64,000 bases of DNA, from NCBI RefSeq assembly GCF_052030545.1, contig NZ_JBPDIH010000012.1:54459-118458 (forward strand). Reading direction: 5' to 3'. A program made the translations under genes and the position numbers. Each line of letters begins with the position of its first letter. Position 1 is the first letter of the stretch. This DNA is from CANMXU01 sp052030545 (GTDB taxonomy: Bacteria; Pseudomonadota; Gammaproteobacteria; Enterobacterales; Alteromonadaceae). Positions 53,757 to 62,900 of this stretch are shown here, one piece after another. The notes under the pieces are model-generated. The model saw only the letters and a program-made list of their open reading frames with translations, ran no database searches and was not told where the DNA came from.

Positions 53757-55274
53757 TTAAGATTTCACTTTTATAAACACAGGATTACTGTAAAACCATA
53801 AATCTGACCAAGGGTTTTCACCTTTACTGTCAACTTCAGGCTCTAACTGGTCAGTATTGGTACCACGTACGCGAATATAACTGTCTTGCTGCACGTTATT
53901 GAGAGTATAGCTAACGAGTTGATAGGTTTTGTTTTGCTGTTTTTTTGGTCGGTAGTTTTGCTGATAACGTTGTTGATAACTCTGTTGGTAATAGCGCGCG
54001 ATCACCTTGGTGCTTGTGTTTGTATCCACACTTTTATCGTTTAAACGACCAAAGATATTACCGTGAATTATATCAACATGATTAACACTCGGGTTTTCGT
54101 TTCCGGCATTATTTAGCTCAGGGTCTAAAAATTTTACTTCAATTGTCACTGAGTCGCCTTTATCAATCACTAAAGTATCGCCAATGCCGGCCTGTTGTGG
54201 TTTACCATTAACTTGCAACGTGACATAAAGCTCAGAAATTAAGTCGCCAGTGGTGACAAAAATTCGCCCTTGTCGAAAGTTCGCTAAAATATCGTCGTAA
54301 TTTTTTTGGGCATAAATATAGGTTTTTGAATACTCGCCCGGCCAAAAATCTGCACGTCCTTGAGTGTAATGTACATGGCTATCGGACGACGACGTTACCC
54401 ACCAATGACGCCCTTCACCTAACATACTGTCCCAAAATCCACCTAAACGCGCGGTCATTTGGTCAAAGCCGCCCATTGTTGGATAACCTCGATAGCCGCG
54501 CTGAATGTCTTTTTTGACACTTCCATCTGGGTTTAGAGTTTTAGCTTGGTGTCCGGGCGAGCCTTCCATACCGATTGCAACAGTTGGCGCAGTATTGTTC
54601 CAGTTTCTTAATTCAGTTGGGGTAACTTTACCATAGTTACCTAAACCTTTTGCCGTTCGGCTTGGGTGATTAACAATCACTATCGGTTGCTTGTCTAATT
54701 GCTTCATCGCCTCAAGCGCACGTATCATATGGGCTTCACTGCTACGTTTTTTATCTTTAGGAAAAGCATCATTTTTTGCATAATTTTTTTCCAAATGATA
54801 AAGGTGATCAGCTTCATCGTGACTATGAGGAATGATTAAACTGCTATGCTCAGCGCCCGGCGTATCTAATTCCATGCCATAAAATTGAATAATTTCAGGT
54901 ACAGTTTCGCGAGACTGAAGCAAATCTGGGTAAGCACTTTCTAAATTGAGTTTACTGTGATTAGGACCACCGTGATCTGTTGTCACCATCCAACTTAAAC
55001 CATGTTTTCTCGCCATTTGCGCATTCGTGGTGGTTGAATAATGGGCATCTCCGCCAAGTATTGGCGCAGGCGGTTTAACGCTTTTATCCCACTTAACACT
55101 ATGACGACTATGAATATGATGATCGCCTGCCAACCATTGTGCTTTGTTCAGTTCAACGTTAGCTACATCTTGTTCGCTATGCTTATGACTGTCGCTGTGG
55201 CTAAATAAATCCGCACAACCGGTTAAAAAAACTAATGAAAGAGATAACGTAATCGCGTTATTTTTAAACAACAT
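53757..55274 (-). CDS. PHP-type metal-dependent phosphoesterase, lipoprotein
   Basis: 505 residues. Lipoprotein signal with lipobox FLTGC. The PHP metal-binding series is visible: GDHHIHSRHS (about 50-59), TTDHGG, GMELD, VNHPSR and SSSDSH. A C-terminal beta domain and a Gln/Tyr-rich repeat (YQQSYQQRYQQNY) follow. PHP proteins hydrolyse phosphate esters with two or three metal ions. Its surface location and its setting among sulfatase-type genes suggest it acts on extracellular sugar phosphates or related esters; this is inference. A heptamer array lies directly upstream. Confidence 0.85.
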   Translation of the reverse strand: MLFKNNAITLSLSLVFLTGCADLFSHSDSHKHSEQDVANVELNKAQWLAGDHHIHSRHSVKWDKSVKPPAPILGGDAHYSTTTNAQMARKHGLSWMVTTDHGGPNHSKLNLESAYPDLLQSRETVPEIIQFYGMELDTPGAEHSSLIIPHSHDEADHLYHLEKNYAKNDAFPKDKKRSSEAHMIRALEAMKQLDKQPIVIVNHPSRTAKGLGNYGKVTPTELRNWNNTAPTVAIGMEGSPGHQAKTLNPDGSVKKDIQRGYRGYPTMGGFDQMTARLGGFWDSMLGEGRHWWVTSSSDSHVHYTQGRADFWPGEYSKTYIYAQKNYDDILANFRQGRIFVTTGDLISELYVTLQVNGKPQQAGIGDTLVIDKGDSVTIEVKFLDPELNNAGNENPSVNHVDIIHGNIFGRLNDKSVDTNTSTKVIARYYQQSYQQRYQQNYRPKKQQNKTYQLVSYTLNNVQQDSYIRVRGTNTDQLEPEVDSKGENPWSDLWFYSNPVFIKVKS

Positions 55275-55313
55275 TAATGCGCCTTAATTAACAGAATAAT
55301 CATTTAACTTTCT

Positions 55314-55446
55314 AAAACTTATCACTTGTAACTTTCCACTTGCAGCTTACAACTTTTAACTTGCCGCTCTCCACTTGTAACTTGCTGCTTATCACTTTGA
55401 ACTTGCCGCTTATCACTTGCAGCTTTTAACTTTCTACTTGTAGCTT
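55314..55446. repeat. Degenerate heptamer array with a strict AAG phase (nineteen units)
   Basis: On the minus strand the sequence is nineteen contiguous 7-mers beginning AAG in all but one (GAG), with Y at position 4 in nearly all and positions 5-7 varying (for example AAGTGAT, AAGCTGC, AAGTTAC, AAGCGGC). It fills most of the gap between the gene ending at 55454 and the PHP gene. Confidence 0.92.
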
Positions 55447-55453
55447 CTAGCTG

Positions 55454-56701
55454 CTACAGCGTAAATACATGTATTAGATCTGGTTCACTTACCAAAATAA
55501 GTTCGTTATTGGGACCCAAAGTAACACCTTCATATTGCGGCGCACCTTGCAGTGACAAACGGGAAAAAATCTCACCGGTATTCACATCCACTTGAATCGC
55601 CTTGCTGCTTTGCTCACTTACTATAATTAAATTATCGGTGCGAGGGTCGTATGCCATGCCAGCACAATCTTCAATATCATCACCTAATGTGCTCAGAGCA
55701 ATAAAGGGTTCATGAACCGTTAACGTACTGTCGTAAGACAATAAACCTGTAGTAATTTCTGTTGGCACTTCAAAGTAAACCACACGCATTTCAACCGGTT
55801 TATTGGTTTCACTATCGTTAGTTCCTTCCTGACAGGCATAGATGCGCGCCGGCATATCATCGATGGCTGGTCGATAGGCAGTTGCTTCTAGTCCTTTATT
55901 GCTATCGGCTGGTGTCGGCAGCAAACGAAAACTTGGCACTTGCTGATATTGGCCAGATAAAGTTTCAACATCGTTATTGATAAGAAACCTATGCGCGTAA
56001 TTTGCTTCCGTAACAACAAATACCTGTTCACCACCTGCATAAGTTAACCCTTCGGTATCATCATCAATATCGACATCTTTGGTTATATTAATGACACCTA
56101 AATAATTAAACTGCTGATCATAACGATAGATTTTTGCTGCTCGGTTTTTTACCACTAAATATTGAGATAAATCTGAGTGCCAAGTGATCCCTGATGCGTT
56201 TGCGTTAATATTGGTGAGTCTAAATGGCTCTGATGCCGCACGATAATTTTCAATTAATATGCTTGGTGTTTGCACTTGTTCAACAAATACCGCGTTTACG
56301 TCTAGATCTTGGTTAATGGTTAAGGTGCAGGTTTCGCTGCTGCCAAAACAAGCACCAGTCCAACCGACAAAAGTATAACCAGACAATGTACTGGCAGTTA
56401 AGGTAATTTCAGTATTGGCATCAAAACTACTTTCACAAGTATCACCGCATTCTATACCACTCACATTGGTTGACACTAAGCCACTGCCAGTTCGATTAAC
56501 GGTTAATGTATACGACTGCTGTGGGCTTGTATTTGTATCTTGAGGTTTATTATTGGCACTACCTTGGTCACTAGCACCGCCACCGCAGGCTATTAGTAGG
56601 CAAGTTGAAAATAACACGGGACCGATAGTACCTAGTTTATTGGTAATAAATCGTTGTGTATTAGGTGTGTTAGGTCTGTTAACCATAATTGAATTTAGCA
56701 A
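55454..56701 (-). CDS. Lipoprotein with InlB-type repeat domain and SdiA-regulated beta-propeller
   Basis: 415 residues. It starts at TTG 56701, which has AAGGAG seven bases upstream; ATG 56686 is an alternative with poor spacing. The lipoprotein signal has lipobox LIACGG. A small disulfide-containing repeat domain (about 65-142, with GYTFVGWTGAC and CTLTINQDLDVNAVF) precedes a propeller of the SdiA-regulated kind (ASGITWHSDLSQYLVVKN, DDDTEGLTYAGGEQVFVV, PQYEGVTLGPNNELILVSE). It is probably a surface phytase-like or ligand-binding protein; catalysis is not shown. Confidence 0.85.
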   Translation of the reverse strand: MLNSIMVNRPNTPNTQRFITNKLGTIGPVLFSTCLLIACGGGASDQGSANNKPQDTNTSPQQSYTLTVNRTGSGLVSTNVSGIECGDTCESSFDANTEITLTASTLSGYTFVGWTGACFGSSETCTLTINQDLDVNAVFVEQVQTPSILIENYRAASEPFRLTNINANASGITWHSDLSQYLVVKNRAAKIYRYDQQFNYLGVINITKDVDIDDDTEGLTYAGGEQVFVVTEANYAHRFLINNDVETLSGQYQQVPSFRLLPTPADSNKGLEATAYRPAIDDMPARIYACQEGTNDSETNKPVEMRVVYFEVPTEITTGLLSYDSTLTVHEPFIALSTLGDDIEDCAGMAYDPRTDNLIIVSEQSSKAIQVDVNTGEIFSRLSLQGAPQYEGVTLGPNNELILVSEPDLIHVFTL

Positions 56702-56870
56702 AGTTATACTCCTTTATATTTTTTGTTTTTAACGAGTTGTCTGTCGCTACGAGCGGATTTTTATCTCACTAAAAATAAAGAGTCGTGTGCTTGCTAATTC
56801 CGTAATACGCTTTGCTTTTTTTTGCGGTTTTTAATGCTGTTTGAATATTGATTTTCAAAAGTAGCGCAAT

Positions 56871-56905
56871 AAAAAAGGCGATAGAAGCGCATTAATGTCG
56901 CCTTT
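56871..56905 (-). terminator. Terminator after the sulfatase gene
   Basis: AAAGGCGA pairs with TCGCCTTT across a 16-base loop; on the minus strand it runs into TTTTTTATT. It lies 50 bases after the sulfatase stop. Confidence 0.7.
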
Positions 56906-56954
56906 ATCGCCTCAATCGCCTGATTAACAGTGCTGAAACTGTGCTTGAATAAAC

Positions 56955-59750
56955 TTAATTTAACGGTAAGCCGGTAATTTTAATATTATCCACTAGCGCT
57001 TTTTCAACATTTTTATTTGAGTAAACAGCAAAACGCACCTTTATTTCATTAACGCTTTCAGTGGTAAAAATAAAGTTCGCCTCGCTTGGCGCTGACGTGG
57101 TATTGACCGTTTCTAAATGCTGCCAAGTATTACCATCGCTAGACCAAAGTACCTCTAATCGTTCATCAGCTGCTAACGCCAGTGCTTGGCGGGTGTAACT
57201 GAGTTCAAACTTTCGATACCCCTGTACCGCAGTAGTTTTTTCCATTATCGCGCCACGTTTTATACGTGCGCCAAATTGGCTCATATACCCTGCTTCACCT
57301 GCCACTTCTACCGTGCCAAGTGCTGCAACATTCTGCCAACCTTCTAAGCTATTCGACTCGAAATTATTATCGAGCAATACCAATTCAACTTGAGGACCAA
57401 CTTGTGGTCGCTGCGCAGTAACTGAAACGTTATCAATTTCCGCTCGCTCAACATTTGTGGTGCCATTGGTATTAAAGCGTATGGTGATATTTTCTTGATC
57501 ATCAGCAGCGCTGGGTAACGTAAAGGTTTTAATTTCCCAATTGTTATCTTGGGTAGTTTCAAGTGTATGCCAGTTAACATTATCTGCTGACCATTGCACC
57601 GTTAAGTTAACATTACCTGCTAAGTCATTGGTTCTTCTGCTGTAATGCAATTGCACATTTTGCTTATCAAGCGTGCTAAAACTTTTTGTTAACTTAGCGC
57701 CTTTTTTAACGCGAACGCCATTATTACCGGTAAATGCTGCGCCACTTAATAAAGCAATACTGCCTAAGCCTGTATTTGTCCAGCCATTGCCGGCCAAATC
57801 GTTATATTCAAAAATATCACTAAAGATGACGTCTTTGCTGCTATTTCCTGCAACACTGATATAAACCTTGGCCTGCCCCGTATCAGATGTACCGATAGAG
57901 TTAACTTGATAACTAAAAACATCGGTTCCTGAATAACCAGCGTTGGGCGTATAAACAAAAGATCCGTCGCTATTAAACGTAAGATTGCCATTTTGTGGTT
58001 GCGTTAGCGTACTTACTTGCATGCCTGTTGCGCCTACTGCGTCATAGTCATTTGAGGTAACACCTTGCGCCGCATTCACCACTAAATTGCCGTTAGCTGC
58101 GATATTGTAATAATCATGGTGAGGGTAGAAAAAGGTCGTTGGATCTACTGCATTTTTCTTCAGCTGCGGATAGAGTTTATTCAAATCAGCTTCGGCTTGT
58201 TGCTGGTACATCCAGTTTTCTAAATACGCCGGATCATCACTGTTCATAAACGCCGCTAATGCCGGATCGTTGGTTGCTATCATCCACTCCTTTAAATCTT
58301 GTTTTAAAGAGCTTATTACATTTGCATAACTGGGATCATCTATCAGGTTGTTAAGCTCATAAGGGTCAACGTCTAGGTCATAAAATTCTTCAATGGTTCT
58401 TAAGTTATATAAATCTACCCTCGCTTGAACATTAGGGTTAGTTTGCCCTTCAAGCTCCATTGCTTTAAACGAAGCAGTACCTTGAGTGGTTGATTTCATT
58501 ACTCTAGTGCCATTTGACCAAGGATTGAAAATATAATCGTATTGGCTCGTTTGCACAGAGCGCATCGGGCGTCGCTGACCACCTGAGTTTTCATAATGGG
58601 TTTTAAATACTTTATCGCGAACCACATTATTGTCACTTTCACCTAGCAATAATGGTTTAAAACTCGTTCCGGCACTCGTTTGTGGAATGCTAATATTTGC
58701 GGCATCTAAAATTGTCGGTAAAAAATCGACCACAGAAACCATATCGTCATTCACCGAATTTGGCGCTATACCTTGGCCACTTTTAGGCCAGCGCACAATA
58801 AGCGGAGTACGGGTACTGGCATTCCAAATATTGGTTTTAGCAAACGGCATCGCCCAACCGTGGTCGGCATAAAAAATAACTATGGTATCGTCGCTTAAGC
58901 CCGACTCATCAAGGGCTTGTAGCATCTCTTTAACAAAGTCATCACCGCGTCTTAGGGTTGAATAGTAATACTGGGTTTCTAAACGGACATCAGCAATATC
59001 CGGTATAGATGGCGGTACCACCACATCATCATTTGCGTAAATATGACTCGGCACAGGTGTTTGACTTTCATTCACCACGAGTTGATTACTGATCCCCCAA
59101 AATTTACGATGAGGATCATGGGTATTGATCATGTAGAAAAACGGTTTATTTTCATCTTTTGCTTGTGCAAACGCATTCGATGCCCAATGATAAAATTCGC
59201 CAGCGTCGTGCGTTAGTGCCTCATCGCCTTCCACATCCCAATAATCAAATGGATAATACGGAGTTGCATGTGTCGCCTTGCCAAATAAGCCGGTGATATA
59301 GCCATTTTGTTGCATAATTTTAGGTAACAATGGTACCGGCGATTTCCACACTTGCCGAAAGCCGACCACACCATTTTGATGCGGGTAAGTACCGCTTATC
59401 ATGACATTACGAGATGGATTGCAATTGGCGGCAACGGTATGAGCGTTAGTAAATTTCATGCCTTGCGCCGCAAGTGCATCTATCGTTGGCGTCGGTGAAG
59501 GAGATACCGTACCACCAAACGCGCCAAACTGCTCTTGCAATGCATCATCCATACTAATAACTAATATATTCGGTTGCGCCGCAAACGACATGCTTGATGC
59601 CAACACACTACTGCCAATAAGTCGTTTTACAATGGTATATAATTTTTTAACTAACGGTTTTTTAGTGATAGTTTTTTTAGTAATAGTTTGGCTGTTTATC
59701 GATTGACTACTTGCAGCGATTAGCGGATTGTTTTTATTGTTATATCTCAT
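56955..59750 (-). CDS. Modular exported sulfatase (type I, Cys-type formylglycine motif)
   Basis: 931 residues. Long basic N-terminus with ITKK repeats, then a Sec signal ending near SMSFA. The sulfatase domain (about 58-530) has metal-binding Asp68-Asp69 (SMDDA), Cys110-x-Pro-Ser-Arg as the formylglycine site, and FYADHGW. The stretch NPSRNVMISGTYPHQNG and GKATHATPYYPFDY recall sulfamidase-type enzymes. A cadherin-like Ig domain (about 550-630) and two related jelly-roll modules (641-780 and 791-931) follow. The modules recur at the start of the protein at 59904. An exported enzyme removing sulfate from a polysaccharide is the likely role. It needs a formylglycine-generating enzyme, not in this window. 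Confidence 0.93.
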   Translation of the reverse strand: MRYNNKNNPLIAASSQSINSQTITKKTITKKPLVKKLYTIVKRLIGSSVLASSMSFAAQPNILVISMDDALQEQFGAFGGTVSPSPTPTIDALAAQGMKFTNAHTVAANCNPSRNVMISGTYPHQNGVVGFRQVWKSPVPLLPKIMQQNGYITGLFGKATHATPYYPFDYWDVEGDEALTHDAGEFYHWASNAFAQAKDENKPFFYMINTHDPHRKFWGISNQLVVNESQTPVPSHIYANDDVVVPPSIPDIADVRLETQYYYSTLRRGDDFVKEMLQALDESGLSDDTIVIFYADHGWAMPFAKTNIWNASTRTPLIVRWPKSGQGIAPNSVNDDMVSVVDFLPTILDAANISIPQTSAGTSFKPLLLGESDNNVVRDKVFKTHYENSGGQRRPMRSVQTSQYDYIFNPWSNGTRVMKSTTQGTASFKAMELEGQTNPNVQARVDLYNLRTIEEFYDLDVDPYELNNLIDDPSYANVISSLKQDLKEWMIATNDPALAAFMNSDDPAYLENWMYQQQAEADLNKLYPQLKKNAVDPTTFFYPHHDYYNIAANGNLVVNAAQGVTSNDYDAVGATGMQVSTLTQPQNGNLTFNSDGSFVYTPNAGYSGTDVFSYQVNSIGTSDTGQAKVYISVAGNSSKDVIFSDIFEYNDLAGNGWTNTGLGSIALLSGAAFTGNNGVRVKKGAKLTKSFSTLDKQNVQLHYSRRTNDLAGNVNLTVQWSADNVNWHTLETTQDNNWEIKTFTLPSAADDQENITIRFNTNGTTNVERAEIDNVSVTAQRPQVGPQVELVLLDNNFESNSLEGWQNVAALGTVEVAGEAGYMSQFGARIKRGAIMEKTTAVQGYRKFELSYTRQALALAADERLEVLWSSDGNTWQHLETVNTTSAPSEANFIFTTESVNEIKVRFAVYSNKNVEKALVDNIKITGLPLN

Positions 59751-59903
59751 CTACATTCTCTTTATTTGTTGATAATTTTTATTAGAATTGTTTTATTTCT
59801 CTTACCGCTTTTAATGATTTAATAAGTCGGGAAAAAGCGGAGAAAAACGGCACTTAACGATGAATCAATTAAGTGCCATTAGCCGACTTTTAAAAAGTCA
59901 CCT

Positions 59904-62900
59904 TTAGAAAAGCTGCTCTTTATCTAAACGGAAGTTGTCGATAACAACGGTATCGGTACCGATAGAATCTGCGCTATTGCGCTTCATTCTAAAGACGATA
60001 TTGTAATTATCGTCGCCCGGACGTTTACGGAAGGTGAAGGAAATTTCCCCTTGCGTATCTTGGGTGATATCACCAATATCATTCCGTATTAGGGCATTAG
60101 TACTGCTACCATGTTGCAACACTGGATTGCCGCTCGCATCATAAGGCTCAATAAGTATTTCAAAGTCGGAGTCAGTCATTGAAATTACATTAGTATCGAG
60201 TCTAAAAATGTAACGCGTACCCAAAGGGTCGTTTGAAACATCAAGGTTTTTAGTCGCCTTTTTCCAACCTGTAATGCCCGCGCCTAAAGAAAACTTAAGT
60301 GATGCATTGCCGTCAATTACCTCATTAATATCTGTGGTTAAAGTAATTTGCGAGGCAGACTCTGCCCAGTCAGTGATGCCATTTTCAAAATCACCATTTG
60401 CAATTGGTGCATCGGCACCTAAACGAACAACTGACAAATCATCAAAAATATAACGGTGATAAAGCGGCGTTACCGTTTCAACCACAAAGGCAATATGAAC
60501 AAAATTAGCATTTGCTGGCTTTTGACCATCAATTAAAAATTCAACACGAGGATTATTAGCATCAAGATGATTACTCACCGCTGTTGATATTACGCCATTG
60601 CTCAGAGAGTTATCGTTATCCCATTGAATTTGTAAATAGCCTTTACCTGGCGCGCCTGTGCTAGCAATAAAGCCATTGGCTCTAAACTTGTAACGGGTGT
60701 TAACTAAATCCCCCGACAAGTCGAGTGTTTGACTTACGCTACCTTGTGAGTCTTGCACATTAGGGTTGGTGCGAATTTCAGCACTTTTACCAACTATGCT
60801 AATGCCGTTAATTTGCGGTAGATAAAACTTGTAGTCACCCGTTTTTGTCCAACCGGTATAGCCATCTTCAAAATCTGGGTTTTTGAAGGCATGTTCATTG
60901 GCAAATACAGGGTCTAGTTCAATCAACTCCCCTTCTGGGTCGATCACTTGATAGTTTTGGTAACTTTGCCCTTGTTCAAATTCAAAAGGTGATAATTGAA
61001 AACCATACGATGTTTTATTGCCTAAGCTATCGATACCGATAATGCGGCGAGGCGTTAACTTAGAAAATTCCAATTCAACGTTGCCATTACTGTTAGTATG
61101 TTGATGCCACTGTGGTAAATAAAACTCATCACGCAATACATCCATAATGCCAGGTTGAATAGTTTCCATTAACCCCATAGCACCGTACCAATAATCAGCA
61201 ATCCCCACAGATGGCATTTCATAACTCGGATCGTTACGGGTCCAACGGGTTAACATGGCAAAGTTTACACCGCCTGAGCCATTGAGCATTTCTTGGCGTA
61301 AGCCGTCACGATAGGCTTGATAACCACCAACCATAGGCTCAGTCCAACCAAGTTGTCCTAAACCTAAAACGGCTGGAAAATGGATCATATCGCCGGGGTG
61401 ATCGCTTGGACCGTCGTTATAGTAACTGCTGCCTGATGCGTAAGGGTTATTACCTGCAGAAAATGCGGCAAAATATGGCGCGCCTAAATCATCACTTGCT
61501 GCCATAGTTACGCCATAATAGTTGGTATTTTGCTCTTGCCAATCTGGGTCGTCAAAGTGATGACGTAAGATCATTGAACCACCCATAATAATAAAGGCGG
61601 AATGGGAAGGTAAAATAACCGGCTCTCCTGTTAACCACTCGTTGTAATTCATATTTTGGCGTGAATACACGTAACGTGCGTAATCTTGAGTTGCTAGTGG
61701 GTCTTGCGCCGCCGCTAAGTCGCCGTAAATCCAGGTTTCATTGGTCATTTTATTATTAATGCCAATTGGACCGTGGTCGTCATTTTCCCAAGTAATGCGT
61801 TGGTTCGCGCGAATAGTATCGCTGCCGCGTTTAAAGGTTTGACGTAAATAGTCTTTATACGCTTGAATGTTAGCATTATTAGGATAAAGCTCAGCCGCTT
61901 TATACACCGCCGGAATAAACTTCATGCTGATGTACACTTGTGGCTGCGGATTGTTGGCATTAGGAATACCTTCACTTATGTAATTACGCATAAAGTGACC
62001 ATCAACCGTTTTTACACCGCCTAAACCATCTGGATGCAAACCGCTGTGACGTTGGATCAACAACTCAATAATTGACTCAATATCCGCATCTGGGCTCACT
62101 TGATCGGCTGCCATTAATAAAAATAATGCCCAGCCAACGTTATCGGCAATTGGGGTATCATTTAGGTTTTGCGAAGGTGCAACAATTTTTCGCGTTAAAA
62201 ACCCTTCAGGTACCAGTGAATTAGTACCTGTTATTATGCCAGAGCCAACTAAGCTTTTTATTGACGCAACATATTGTGCCAACTCATCTAACAACCAAGC
62301 ATCAAAGTCTTTACGGTGATCTGTGCTATCTGACATCATTTTAGGCGTATTAGCTGCCAGTAAGATTTTACCGTCAGCAGAGGCGCTAATTGCCGAAATA
62401 TCTTCTTCAAAGTCCGTATAGTGAACCAATGTTTGTGTGCCCGAGGCATGTAAACTGCTTGTAGGAATAAACATCAAGGTGTTTAAACTAAGATCTTCTT
62501 TTAATAGATAAAGTCCACCGGTATTACTGCCGCCATAAGTTCGTGCGTAAGCAATTGATTTAATATTGACATCGCTTGCTATCGCGCTAAGTGCCAACGT
62601 AGCTGTAGCGTCCGCTTGATATAATGAACTGTCGGTGCTGACATATAACACTTGTTTCACCATATCAACGGCTAAACCTGTGATCTGTGCGTTGTCTGCT
62701 GGCACAATCGTATCAATCGGCTGATCTGCGACATTATCAGCGACCGCATTTTTACTGGCATCGTAGCGATAAAGACCATTGTCGGTGCCAACATAAAGTT
62801 CACCTTTAAAATGCAGCATTGGGAAATTTTCGCCTGCACCCGCATTTTGACGAATGGTTAAACGGTCAAATTCCGTCAAGGCTTTTGTATTGGTATTAAA

